Assembly: GCF_018798885.1 (NCBI RefSeq)
Contig: NZ_CP076361.1
Location: 2,695,501 to 2,759,500 of the forward strand
Direction of reading: 5' to 3'
Length of the DNA stretch: 64,000 nucleotides
Source of the DNA: Gemmobacter fulvus
GTDB taxonomy: Bacteria; Pseudomonadota; Alphaproteobacteria; Rhodobacterales; Rhodobacteraceae
The notes under the pieces are model-generated. The model worked only from the letters and a program-made list of their open reading frames with translations, ran no database searches and was not told the origin of the DNA. Made by a program: the position numbers and the translations under genes. Within the stretch, counting starts at the first letter, position 1, and each line of letters opens with the position of its first letter. This document shows positions 51,194 to 59,755 of this stretch, piece by piece.

Positions 51194-53371
51194 TCAGCGG
51201 CGGCGCTTCGTGCCGCCCCTTTGCCCTGCACGCCCTGCGGTAGAGCGGCCAGAGGATTTCACCGCGGCATCCACCGCCTCTTCCACGGCACTTTGCCGGG
51301 CCAGCGGGTCATCGGCAATCGTCAACTCGACGGCCTCCAGCCGCTTCACCTCGTCGCGCAGGCGGGCGGCCTCTTCAAACTCCAGATTCTCGGCCGCCTT
51401 GCGCATTTGCAACCGCAACCCGTCCAGATGCGCAGCCAGGTTAGAGCCGACCAGCGATTTTTCAACCTTCGCCGTGACGCGCGACATATCGGTATCGCCC
51501 TGCCACAGCCCGGCCAGCACGTCTTCGACGTTCTTTTTCACCGTCTGCGGCGTGATGCCATGCTTCAGGTTATAGGCAATCTGCTTGTCGCGGCGCCGGT
51601 TGGTTTCGGCCAGAGCGCGTTCCATGCTGCCGGTGATCCGGTCGGCATACATGATGACCCGGCCTTCGGCGTTGCGGGCGGCGCGGCCAATGGTCTGGAT
51701 CAGCGAGGTTTCCGAGCGCAGAAACCCCTCTTTGTCGGCATCCAGAATCGCCACAAGGCCACATTCGGGAATATCCAGACCTTCGCGCAACAGGTTGATC
51801 CCCACCAGAACGTCAAAGGCCCCCAGCCGTAAATCCCGCAGGATTTCAATACGTTCGATGGTGTCGATGTCCGAGTGCATATAGCGGATGCGGATGCCCT
51901 GTTCGTGGAAATATTCGGTCAGATCCTCGGCCATGCGTTTGGTCAGGGTCGTGACCAGAATCCGCAACCCCTGGGCGGCCACCCGGCGGATTTCGTCCAG
52001 CAGATCGTCCACCTGCATATCGACCGGGCGGATTTCCACCACCGGATCCAGCAGGCCGGTCGGGCGGATCACCTGTTCGGCAAAAGCGCCGCCCGCCTGT
52101 TCCATTTCCCAGGAAGAGGGCGTGGCCGAAACGAAGATGGATTGCGGGCGCATCGCATCCCATTCCTCGAATTTCAGCGGGCGGTTGTCCATGCAGGAGG
52201 GCAAGCGGAAACCATGTTCGGCCAGGGTGAACTTGCGCCGATAGTCGCCTTTGTACATGCCGCCGATCTGCGGCACCGACACGTGGGATTCGTCGGCGAA
52301 CACAATGGCATTGTCGGGGATGAATTCGAACAGGGTCGGCGGCGGTTCGCCCGGCGCGCGCCCGGTCAGGTAGCGCGAATAATTCTCGATCCCGTTGCAG
52401 ACGCCAGTCGCCTCCAGCATTTCCAGATCGAAATTGCAGCGCTGCTCCAGCCGCTGCGCCTCCAGCAGCTTGCCCTCGTTCACCAGTTGATCCAGCCGCT
52501 GCCGCAGCTCGCGTTTGATACCGATCACCGCCTGCTGCATGGTCGGGCGCGGCGTGACATAGTGGGAATTGGCATAGATGCGGATCTGCTTGAACACATC
52601 CGTCTTCGCCCCGGTCAGCGGATCGAATTCCATGATGCCTTCAAGCTCTTCTCCGAAAAAGGAAAAGCGCCATGCCCGGTCTTCAAGGTGGGCAGGCCAG
52701 ACTTCCAGACTGTCGCCGCGCACCCGGAACGAGCCGCGCTGAAAGCCCTGATCGTTGCGGCGATATTGTTGCGCCACCAGTTCCGCCACAACCTGTCGCG
52801 GGTCATAGCTCTGCCCGACCACAAGATCCTGCGTCATCGCCGAATAGGTCTCGACCGAGCCGATACCATAGATACAGCTGACAGACGCCACGATGATCAC
52901 ATCGTCACGTTCCAGCAGCGCCCGGGTGGCCGAGTGGCGCATCCGGTCGATCTGTTCGTTGATCTGGCTTTCTTTCTCGATATAGGTGTCTGACCGGGCG
53001 ACATAGGCCTCGGGTTGGTAGTAGTCGTAATAGCTCACGAAATACTCAACGGCGTTTTCAGGGAAGAAGCCTTTGAATTCGCCGTATAATTGCGCCGCCA
53101 GCGTCTTGTTGGGGGCCAGGATGATGGCCGGGCGCTGGGTCTGTTCGATCACCTTGGCCATGGTGAAGGTTTTGCCGGTTCCGGTCGCGCCCAGAAGCAC
53201 CTGATTGTGCTCGCCTGCGGTGATGCCCGCCGTTAACTCCGCAATCGCGGTGGGCTGATCGCCTGCGGGTTGGAAGGGTGTGTGCAGCACAAATTTGCGC
53301 CCGCCCTCCAGTTTGGGGCGGGTCAGCACCTCGGGGCGTTCGGTGGGGGCATTGATATTGTTGTGCGGCAT
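51194..53371 (-). CDS. uvrB: Excinuclease ABC subunit B
   Basis: A 725-residue DNA repair helicase. Walker [18 protein letters not shown], the beta-hairpin region [12 protein letters not shown] with conserved tyrosines, [17 protein letters not shown], helicase motif [10 protein letters not shown], and the C-terminal UVR domain ([24 protein letters not shown], split: [24 protein letters not shown]) that binds UvrC. It verifies lesions and loads UvrC. The C-terminal tail is Arg/Gly-rich. ATG at 53371 is preferred; an earlier in-frame start nine codons upstream is possible. No LexA box seen upstream. Confidence 0.97.
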   Translation of the reverse strand: MPHNNINAPTERPEVLTRPKLEGGRKFVLHTPFQPAGDQPTAIAELTAGITAGEHNQVLLGATGTGKTFTMAKVIEQTQRPAIILAPNKTLAAQLYGEFKGFFPENAVEYFVSYYDYYQPEAYVARSDTYIEKESQINEQIDRMRHSATRALLERDDVIIVASVSCIYGIGSVETYSAMTQDLVVGQSYDPRQVVAELVAQQYRRNDQGFQRGSFRVRGDSLEVWPAHLEDRAWRFSFFGEELEGIMEFDPLTGAKTDVFKQIRIYANSHYVTPRPTMQQAVIGIKRELRQRLDQLVNEGKLLEAQRLEQRCNFDLEMLEATGVCNGIENYSRYLTGRAPGEPPPTLFEFIPDNAIVFADESHVSVPQIGGMYKGDYRRKFTLAEHGFRLPSCMDNRPLKFEEWDAMRPQSIFVSATPSSWEMEQAGGAFAEQVIRPTGLLDPVVEIRPVDMQVDDLLDEIRRVAAQGLRILVTTLTKRMAEDLTEYFHEQGIRIRYMHSDIDTIERIEILRDLRLGAFDVLVGINLLREGLDIPECGLVAILDADKEGFLRSETSLIQTIGRAARNAEGRVIMYADRITGSMERALAETNRRRDKQIAYNLKHGITPQTVKKNVEDVLAGLWQGDTDMSRVTAKVEKSLVGSNLAAHLDGLRLQMRKAAENLEFEEAARLRDEVKRLEAVELTIADDPLARQSAVEEAVDAAVKSSGRSTAGRAGQRGGTKRRR

Positions 53372-53746
53372 GGGTGATTCCCTCAGGCAGAGCCTCAAGA
53401 TGATCCGTTTTTGTTCCTGTTCAAGGCCTCAACTGCAGCTATCTTTACCGGCTGTTAACTGCAATTACGCCAAAGTGAAGAAAAGCGATTCAATTTTACC
53501 GAAAATCTGAAATCCTGACGCATCTTATGGTTGAAATTTGCGATTGGTCGCGCCAAGATCAGAGGGCAAGCAACGCACTGTCGGCTGGTCGCAACCACAC
53601 ACCCCACCCCACACTCCCAGTGGCTGGCCGACAGACTTGCCAACCCCTCCCGCAATCGGTGCCACAGGTGTAAAAACGGCTGCGGTCGCCCCTTGCTTCA
53701 CTGCCGGAATTCGCCAATAAGAAGGCAGATTTGCAAGGAGCCTCCC
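53372..53746. other. Non-coding region between uvrB and the complex I accessory gene
   Basis: 375 bases with no supported gene. The part at about 53450-53530 is AT-rich and could hold the divergent promoters. CTGTCGGC (53578-53585) and GCCGACAG (53627-53634) are 8-base inverted repeats 41 bases apart. GTTC occurs twice near 53413-53422 but with the wrong spacing for an alphaproteobacterial LexA box. Confidence 0.4.
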
Positions 53747-54058
53747 ATGCGCGCACGCATCTACCAGCCCGCCCGCAACGCGATGCAGTCCGGGACTGCC
53801 AAGGCCAAAGGCTGGGTTCTGGAATTTGCACCCGCCTCGGCCCGCGAAGTTGACCCGCTGATGGGCTGGACCTCGACGACCGACACCACGACCCAGGTCA
53901 AGCTGCGGTTCGAGACGCGCGAGGCTGCCGAAGATTACGCAAAGGCCAATGGCATCGCCGCCGATGTAATGGAGCCGAACAAGCGCAAACCCAATATCCG
54001 CATGATGGGCTATGGCGAAAATTTTGCCACCAACCGCAAGGGCGCTTGGACCCATTGA
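53747..54058 (+). CDS. NADH dehydrogenase (complex I) NDUFS4-like accessory subunit
   Basis: A 103-residue ETC_C1_NDUFA4/NDUFS4-family protein: [25 protein letters not shown] ([14 protein letters not shown], then [19 protein letters not shown]), [21 protein letters not shown] and the C-terminal [19 protein letters not shown]. It is a supernumerary subunit of complex I in alphaproteobacteria and mitochondria, bound at the N-module interface. AAGGAG lies upstream. Monocistronic as far as can be seen. Confidence 0.95.
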   Translation: MRARIYQPARNAMQSGTAKAKGWVLEFAPASAREVDPLMGWTSTTDTTTQVKLRFETREAAEDYAKANGIAADVMEPNKRKPNIRMMGYGENFATNRKGAWTH

Positions 54059-54168
54059 TCCGCCCCTGACGATGCTTCGCGCTGGCCTGAGTGTCAGTGG
54101 TTGCACATCCGGCCTGTAAGGTGTTCAAATCGGCGGGACTTTCCCGTCGATTTGCATTTGAGGCCCCG

Positions 54169-55635
54169 ATGTTCCTGCGCTCCCTGATCCTGTCCGTATC
54201 TGTGCTGGCGGCTGCTGCTGCACAGGCGGCCCCCGCAACCGAGGCAGGGGCTGTAAAACTGACAGGCGTGTTCCAGCGCTATCTGGGCAAGACGCCGGGG
54301 GTGGTGACGGTGACGCCTGCGGGGGAAAGCTACACCCTGCGGGTCGATGCGGCGCGGCTGGTGGCGCATCTGGCGCAACCCGGCCTTGCCCTGCGCAGCG
54401 AGCCGATGCAATTCAGCCTGACAGAGCGTGGCGAAGGGCTGTGGGGGGTGGTTCAGGACGGCCCGCTCGCCATTGAGCTTGAGCTGCCCGGCCAGATCAC
54501 GCTGACCGCAACGGCGGAAAAGAACAGCACCAGCGGCCTGTTTGACGAGGCGCTTGGCACCTTCCGCGAGGTGCAGAGCCAGACAAAGGGCATGGTGCTG
54601 TCGCAGCGCAGCCTGACGGCGGCGGTCGAAGGGCAACCCGCTGTGCCATCCGTTACCCGCAGTGCAGTTTCAGAAACCACCTATCGCGCGCAAGGGGTTG
54701 CCGGAAAGGATGGCGGGGTCGACATCACCTCGCGCATGGACATGATCGGGTTGAAAGAGGTCTCCACGGTGTCAGAGCCGGGCATGCCCGCGTTCGAGCT
54801 GACCTTGGCCGCGGCGCGCTACAAGGTGGATGGCAAGATCGCGGGGCTGCGCACGCATCAAACTGCCGATCTTCTGGCTTGGGCGGTGGCCCATGCCTCG
54901 GGCCCGCAGGTTATCGCGGATCAGGAGGGGCTGCGCCGCCGTCTGGAGGCGCTGCTTCCGGTGTTCGATCAACTCCAGTCGCAGGCAGAGATCACCGGCA
55001 TCAAGGCAGACACGCCGCTGGGCCGGTTCACGCTGGACCGCGTGGGGGTCGACGCGACCTTGAATGGTGTTGTCGAGGATGGCCTTCTGCGCCAGTCGAT
55101 CAGTCTGATGGGCTTCGAGGCGCCCGCAGGCGTGGTGCCGGATTGGGCGCTCCCGCTGGTGCCGGAGGGGCTGTCACTCGATCTGCAGGCTGAAGATTTT
55201 GCGCTGGCCGCACCCGCGCGGATGCTGATTGCGGGGTTTGATCTGACCAAGCCGGACCCGATCGACAAGAACATCGGCCCCACCATGCTGGCCGCGTTTC
55301 TGCCGGGGGAGGGGGCGAGGATCACCCTCGCGCCCGGTGGCGTGTCCGGGTCGGACTACAATCTTGGCTATGAGGGCAGCATGGTGATCGGTCGGGAGGG
55401 CGTGCCGACCGGGGCCTCGACGATCACGGTCGAGGGGTGGGATTCGGTGCTGGCCGCCGTTAATGCCGCCCCGCCAGAGATCCGCAGCGAAATGGGGCCT
55501 GCGATGCTGCTGATCGGTGGCATGGCACGCCCGGCGGCGGGCGGGAGCGGTCTGCAATGGGTGATTGACGCAAAGACACCGGGCAAGATTCTGGTGAATG
55601 GCGTGGATGTGACGGCGATGGGGGCAGCACAATGA
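54169..55635 (+). CDS. DUF2125 family envelope protein
   Basis: A 488-residue exported protein with a signal peptide (MFLRSLILSVSVLAAAAAQAAP) and a mostly beta-strand body, of the DUF2125 family found in alphaproteobacteria. Visible features: YTLRVDAARLVAHLAQPG, and near the end GMARPAAGGSGLQWVIDAKTPGKILVNG. Function unknown; the beta-sheet character suggests an outer-envelope or AsmA-like structural role, a guess only. The stop overlaps the GNAT start (ATGA). Confidence 0.85.
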   Translation: MFLRSLILSVSVLAAAAAQAAPATEAGAVKLTGVFQRYLGKTPGVVTVTPAGESYTLRVDAARLVAHLAQPGLALRSEPMQFSLTERGEGLWGVVQDGPLAIELELPGQITLTATAEKNSTSGLFDEALGTFREVQSQTKGMVLSQRSLTAAVEGQPAVPSVTRSAVSETTYRAQGVAGKDGGVDITSRMDMIGLKEVSTVSEPGMPAFELTLAAARYKVDGKIAGLRTHQTADLLAWAVAHASGPQVIADQEGLRRRLEALLPVFDQLQSQAEITGIKADTPLGRFTLDRVGVDATLNGVVEDGLLRQSISLMGFEAPAGVVPDWALPLVPEGLSLDLQAEDFALAAPARMLIAGFDLTKPDPIDKNIGPTMLAAFLPGEGARITLAPGGVSGSDYNLGYEGSMVIGREGVPTGASTITVEGWDSVLAAVNAAPPEIRSEMGPAMLLIGGMARPAAGGSGLQWVIDAKTPGKILVNGVDVTAMGAAQ

Positions 55636-56099
55636 GCGGGATCGAGATTCGCCGGGACACGCCGCTGGCGGCAGAGGTCTTGCCGCTGTTGCAGCGCCAT
55701 CTGGCCCTGATGCACGCCTCCAGCCCGCCCGAAAGCGTTCATGCGCTGGATCCGGCAGAGCTGGACACGCCTGATGTGGCGTTTTTCACGCTGCGCGAGG
55801 GGGCATCGGTGCTGGGAATGGGCGCGGTGAAGCGGATCGACGCGACCCATGCCGAAATCAAGTCGATGCATGTGGTGGCCGAGGCACGGGGCCGCGGGCT
55901 GGCGCGGGTGCTGCTGGATCATCTGCTGGAACAGGCGCAAGCGCTTGGCTATCAGCGGCTGAGCCTTGAAACCGGGGTGGAAGATGTCTTTGCCCCCGCC
56001 CGCGCCCTGTATGAACGCGCAGGCTTTGCCCAATGTCCGCCGTTTGAAGGCTATTGGGAGGATCCCAACAGCTATTTCATGACGCGCAGCCTCAGCTGA
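55632..56099 (+). CDS. GNAT-family N-acetyltransferase
   Basis: A 155-residue acetyltransferase. The acetyl-CoA pyrophosphate loop is VVAEARGRGLARVLLDHLL (R/Q-x-x-G-x-G/A), preceded by AEIKSMHV and followed by GYQRLSLETGVEDVFAPARALYERAGF, a typical GNAT end. Related to PhnO/argininosuccinate-type small acetyltransferases; the acceptor is unknown. Translationally coupled to DUF2125. The tRNA gene follows. Confidence 0.9.
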   Translation: MSGIEIRRDTPLAAEVLPLLQRHLALMHASSPPESVHALDPAELDTPDVAFFTLREGASVLGMGAVKRIDATHAEIKSMHVVAEARGRGLARVLLDHLLEQAQALGYQRLSLETGVEDVFAPARALYERAGFAQCPPFEGYWEDPNSYFMTRSLS

Positions 56100-56176
56100 A
56101 CCAACCGTCCCGGGGCCGCAATTGCCTGTCAGCTGCCCGTTGCGCCGGGTTTTCCGACGCGGTATCAGGGCATAAC

Positions 56177-56253
56177 GGCCTCGTAGCTCAACTGGATAGA
56201 GCACGGACCTTCTAAGTCTGGGGTTGGGGGTTCGATTCCTCCCGGGGTCGCCA
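56177..56253 (+). tRNA. tRNA-Arg (anticodon TCT)
   Basis: Folds as a cloverleaf: acceptor GGCCTCG pairs with CGGGGTC (one G-U pairs included), D-arm GCTC...GAGC, anticodon stem CGGAC/GTCTG with loop CTTCTAA (anticodon TCT, decoding AGA/AGG), T-arm GGGGG TTCGATT CCTCC, discriminator G and encoded CCA. 77 bases. It reads rare arginine codons. Confidence 0.95.
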
Positions 56254-56363
56254 TATCTTCGATTGCAAGGCACGGGCAGGCCGCTGCGGTATTTCCCGCA
56301 AGCGCGTGTATCTGGCTGTGCGGGGGCTTTGCCTCCGACTTGCGCGCGTGATATTGCGCCGGG

Positions 56364-57041
56364 ATGAAAGGCCATATCTCTCCTTATCACGCGCCCGGTT
56401 TCATTCCTGATGCGCTGGCCCGTGGCCACCATCGCGCCATCATTGGCGGGCGGTGGGAGGAAACGGGGCTCATCCAGATGAAGATGCTGCTGGCCGAAGG
56501 TCTGCGGCCCCGGCACAGCCTGCTGGATATCGGCTGCGGCCCGTTGCGGACGGGGTGCCGTCTGGTGCCCTTCCTCAACCCCGGCAATTACTGGGGCACC
56601 GATCTGTCGCGCGATCTGATCCTCAAGGGCTATGCGTCGGAACTGACCGAGGGCGACCGGGCGCGCCTGCCTCGCACGCAGCTGATCGGGGACGCCGATT
56701 TCGGCTTTCCGGGGGTGCCGACCGAAATCGACTATATCCTGTGCTTCGCCGTGTTCACGCATCTGCCGGCCAATCACCTGCGCCGGGCCTTGCTGCGGAT
56801 CCGACAGCACTTCACCCGGGTGGAAAAGCTGATCTTCACCACCTTCCTTGCGCCGGATGCCGAGGCGAGTCTGGGTCCGGTGCGTCAGCCGGACGGGGTG
56901 GTGACGCATGACATCCGCCCGCCCTATCACATGCTCGCCGAGGATGTTCTGCACTTCTGCCAGAGTGCGGGCTTCGCGGCAAAGCTGCGCCCGACGCGGC
57001 TGCCGCGGGGGCAGGTGCTGTGCATCGCCCGGCCCATTTGA
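56364..57041 (+). CDS. Class I SAM-dependent methyltransferase
   Basis: A 225-residue enzyme with the SAM motif I LLDIGCGPLRTGCRLV and motif II/IV regions NYWGTDLSRDL and DYILCFAVFTHLP, the last phrase typical of methyltransferases of small or exopolysaccharide-linked substrates. Substrate unknown. It lies 110 bases after tRNA-Arg, upstream of the suc region, and is probably monocistronic. Confidence 0.85.
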   Translation: MKGHISPYHAPGFIPDALARGHHRAIIGGRWEETGLIQMKMLLAEGLRPRHSLLDIGCGPLRTGCRLVPFLNPGNYWGTDLSRDLILKGYASELTEGDRARLPRTQLIGDADFGFPGVPTEIDYILCFAVFTHLPANHLRRALLRIRQHFTRVEKLIFTTFLAPDAEASLGPVRQPDGVVTHDIRPPYHMLAEDVLHFCQSAGFAAKLRPTRLPRGQVLCIARPI

Positions 57042-57066
57042 CCGGGCGGCGTGGGGCGCGACTCAC

Positions 57067-57121
57067 TGTTTGCGTAAACACATCGTAACTTGTGATCACA
57101 CTTTTTCAGGCTGTGATCACA
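57067..57121. promoter_or_regulatory. Upstream control region of sucC with twin TGTGATCACA palindromes
   Basis: TGTGATCACA, itself a perfect palindrome, occurs at 57091-57100 and 57112-57121, exactly 21 bases apart (two helical turns). A further near-palindrome TGTTTGCGTAAACA lies at 57067-57080. All are 108-162 bases before the sucC ATG. This layout suits cooperative binding of a dimeric regulator to one face of the helix. Confidence 0.6.
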
Positions 57122-57228
57122 AAGCTGATTTTTCTGCGCCAAAACCCGCTTACCCGCTAAATCCCGTTTTGAACCTGCCTTTATCTATGGCATCACGCCC
57201 CCAAATCAGCAGCGATGGGACATGATCC

Positions 57229-58422
57229 ATGAACATCCACGAATATCAGGCCAAGGCGCTTCTGCGCAGCTATGGCGCTCCGGTTTCTGACGGGCGCGTT
57301 GTGCTGAAGGCCGAAGATGCGAAAACCGCCGCAGGCGAGTTGGACGGGCCGCTTTGGGTGGTAAAGGCGCAGATCCACGCCGGTGGCCGTGGCAAAGGAA
57401 AATTTGTCGAGCCGGAAGCCGGTGAAAAGGGCGGCGTTCGTCTGGCCAAATCGGTCTCCGAGGCGGCAGAGCTGGCCAAGCAGATGCTGGGCCGCACGCT
57501 CGTCACCCACCAGACCGGCCCGGCTGGCAAACAGGTGAACCGCATCTATATCGAAGCCGGTTCCGATATTGCGCGCGAACTCTATCTTGCGCTGCTGGTG
57601 GATCGCCAGACCTCGCGCATCTCCTTCGTGGCCTCCACCGAAGGCGGCATGGATATCGAGGAAGTCGCGGCGCATACGCCCGAAAAGATCATCTCCTTCT
57701 CGGTGGATCCCGCGTCGGGGCTGTCGGATTTCCATGGTCGCCGCGTGGCTTTCGCGCTGGGTCTTGAAGGCGCTGCCGTCAAGCAATGCGTTGCTCTGGT
57801 GAAGATCCTCTACAAAGCCTTCGTCGAGAAGGACATGGAGATGCTGGAGATCAACCCGCTGATCGTCATGCCCGATGGCAACCTCAAGGTGCTGGACGCC
57901 AAGGTGTCGTTCGATGGCAATGCCATGTATCGCCACGGCGACATCGCCTCGCTGCGCGACGAAACCGAAGAAGACCCGAAAGAGCTGGCCGCATCGAAGT
58001 TCGATCTGAACTACATCGCGCTGGATGGCGAGATCGGCTGCATGGTGAACGGTGCAGGCCTTGCCATGGCGACCATGGACATCATCAAGCTTTATGGGGC
58101 AGAGCCGGCCAACTTCCTCGATGTGGGCGGTGGCGCTACCAAGGAGAAAGTGACCGAAGCCTTCAAGATCATCACCTCGGATCCCAACGTCAAAGGCATC
58201 CTCGTGAACATCTTCGGCGGCATCATGCGCTGCGACGTGATCGCAGAGGGCGTGCTGGCAGCGGTGAAAGAGGTCGGGCTTCAGGTTCCGCTGGTCGTGC
58301 GTCTGGAAGGCACGAATGTCGAACTGGGCAAGGACATCATCCGCAACTCCGGTCTGAACGTGATCGCGGGCGACAACCTGTCCGACGCCGCGCAGAAAAT
58401 TGTCAAAGCGGTGAAGGGATAA
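57229..58422 (+). CDS. sucC: Succinyl-CoA synthetase beta subunit
   Basis: A 397-residue ATP-grasp subunit: [41 protein letters not shown] for nucleotide binding, [15 protein letters not shown] and the CoA-binding C-terminal domain with [14 protein letters not shown] and [11 protein letters not shown]. With SucD it interconverts succinyl-CoA and succinate with NDP phosphorylation in the TCA cycle. sucD follows after four bases; the twin palindromes upstream may control the whole suc group. Confidence 0.97.
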   Translation: MNIHEYQAKALLRSYGAPVSDGRVVLKAEDAKTAAGELDGPLWVVKAQIHAGGRGKGKFVEPEAGEKGGVRLAKSVSEAAELAKQMLGRTLVTHQTGPAGKQVNRIYIEAGSDIARELYLALLVDRQTSRISFVASTEGGMDIEEVAAHTPEKIISFSVDPASGLSDFHGRRVAFALGLEGAAVKQCVALVKILYKAFVEKDMEMLEINPLIVMPDGNLKVLDAKVSFDGNAMYRHGDIASLRDETEEDPKELAASKFDLNYIALDGEIGCMVNGAGLAMATMDIIKLYGAEPANFLDVGGGATKEKVTEAFKIITSDPNVKGILVNIFGGIMRCDVIAEGVLAAVKEVGLQVPLVVRLEGTNVELGKDIIRNSGLNVIAGDNLSDAAQKIVKAVKG

Positions 58423-58426
58423 TCCA

Positions 58427-59311
58427 ATGGCCGTTCTCGTAAACGAAAATACCAAAGTCATCTGCCAGGGCTTCACCGGCTCGCAGGGCACCTTCCACTC
58501 GGAACAGGCGATTGCCTATGGCACCAAGATGGTTGGGGGTGTGACGCCCGGCAAGGGTGGCACGACCCACCTGAACCTGCCGGTGTTCAACTCGGTCCAT
58601 GAGGCCCGTCACGTCACCGGCGCGAATGCCAGCGTGATCTATGTGCCGCCGCCCTTCGCTGCCGACTCGATCCTCGAGGCGATCGACGCCGAAATGGAGT
58701 TGATCGTCTGCATCACCGAAGGCATCCCGGTGCTGGACATGATGAAGGTGAAACGCGCGCTGGAAGGCAGCAAATCGCGCCTGATCGGGCCGAACTGCCC
58801 CGGCGTCATCACCCCCGGCGCCTGCAAGATCGGCATCATGCCGGGCCATATCCACCAGCGCGGCAGCGTCGGTGTGGTGTCGCGCTCGGGCACGCTGACC
58901 TATGAGGCGGTCAAGCAGACCTCCGATCTGGGTCTGGGCCAATCCTCGGCCGTGGGCATCGGCGGCGACCCGATCAAGGGCACCGAGCATATCGACGTGC
59001 TGGAAATGTTCCTGGCCGACCCGGAAACCCAGTCGATTATCATGATCGGTGAAATCGGTGGCTCGGCTGAAGAAGAAGCCGCACAGTTCCTGGCGGACGA
59101 GAAGAAGCGTGGCCGCTGGAAACCGACCGCAGGCTTCATCGCGGGCCGCACCGCACCGAAGGGCCGCCGCATGGGCCATGCCGGGGCCATCGTGGCCGGG
59201 GGCAAGGGCGATGCGGAATCGAAGATCGAAGCGATGAAATCCGCAGGCATCATCGTGGCCGACAGCCCGGCAGGTCTGGGCGAAGCGGTGATGAAAGCGC
59301 TGGGCAAGTAA
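58427..59311 (+). CDS. sucD: Succinyl-CoA synthetase alpha subunit
   Basis: A 294-residue alpha subunit: CoA-binding Rossmann domain with [20 protein letters not shown], given in part, then [10 protein letters not shown], and the phospho-histidine in [16 protein letters not shown]. It forms the dimeric or tetrameric ligase with SucC. It is separated from the next gene by a hairpin at 59320-59342, which may reduce read-through to the lipoprotein and sucA. Confidence 0.97.
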   Translation: MAVLVNENTKVICQGFTGSQGTFHSEQAIAYGTKMVGGVTPGKGGTTHLNLPVFNSVHEARHVTGANASVIYVPPPFAADSILEAIDAEMELIVCITEGIPVLDMMKVKRALEGSKSRLIGPNCPGVITPGACKIGIMPGHIHQRGSVGVVSRSGTLTYEAVKQTSDLGLGQSSAVGIGGDPIKGTEHIDVLEMFLADPETQSIIMIGEIGGSAEEEAAQFLADEKKRGRWKPTAGFIAGRTAPKGRRMGHAGAIVAGGKGDAESKIEAMKSAGIIVADSPAGLGEAVMKALGK

Positions 59312-59319
59312 CATGTGTT

Positions 59320-59342
59320 CCCCGGAGGTCATACCTCCGGGG
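59320..59342 (+). promoter_or_regulatory. Hairpin between sucD and the small lipoprotein gene
   Basis: Perfect 10-bp stem CCCCGGAGGT / ACCTCCGGGG with a 3-base CAT loop and no T-run. It lies nine bases after the sucD stop and ends nine bases before the lipoprotein ATG. Likely an mRNA processing or stability element; the GGAGG in its first arm could also be a sequestered ribosome site. Confidence 0.55.
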
Positions 59343-59350
59343 CACCATCA

Positions 59351-59719
59351 ATGGGGAAAAAGATGCAACATCTGACCATCGCCCTGCTGGTCACAGCCAC
59401 CCTGACCGGCTGTGTCAATTCCGGCACGGGCACCGGGACAGTTGCAGCCGGAAAGATGAGCCGCGCGGCAGAAGCCACCGGCGTTTCGGCTGAAAATATT
59501 GTCGCCTATTCCGCGACGGGCGAAGGCGTCGGCGGCATCGTTTTCGGCGGTGTTCCGAATATCCTGTTCTACAAGACGGCCACCACCGACAAGGCGCAGT
59601 TGAAAGCTGCGCCCGCGCGCATATGTGCCAAGCAGGGTGTCGCTTCCGCCGAGGACAAGCCCCTTGAACATCCCGATCAGATGCCGGGCGTGCGCAAGCT
59701 CGTCGTGCAGTGCAAGTAA
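59351..59719 (+). CDS. Small lipoprotein between sucD and sucA, function unknown
   Basis: A 122-residue lipoprotein: n-region MGKKMQHL, hydrophobic core TIALLVTATLTGC with lipobox LTGC, and a body containing AAGKMSRAAEATGVSAENIVAY and PARICAKQGV. Cysteines at the end (CAKQG, VQCK) may form a disulfide. No family recognised. Its position inside the suc cluster is unlike the canonical enzyme-only order; a link to 2-oxoglutarate dehydrogenase is not evident. An alternative ATG is at 59363 behind GGGGAA. Confidence 0.65.
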   Translation: MGKKMQHLTIALLVTATLTGCVNSGTGTGTVAAGKMSRAAEATGVSAENIVAYSATGEGVGGIVFGGVPNILFYKTATTDKAQLKAAPARICAKQGVASAEDKPLEHPDQMPGVRKLVVQCK

Positions 59720-59755
59720 CTCGCCCCCGACCTTACGTCTCCATGAGGCAATGAC

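Noticed and set aside
53401-53430. Possible LexA (SOS) box before uvrB, two GTTC words
   Set aside because: The two words are only two bases apart; the alphaproteobacterial box needs a seven-base gap.
56177-56363. tRNA-Arg as an integration site for a mobile element
   Set aside because: No integrase, no direct repeat of the tRNA 3' end found downstream, and genes after it are ordinary.
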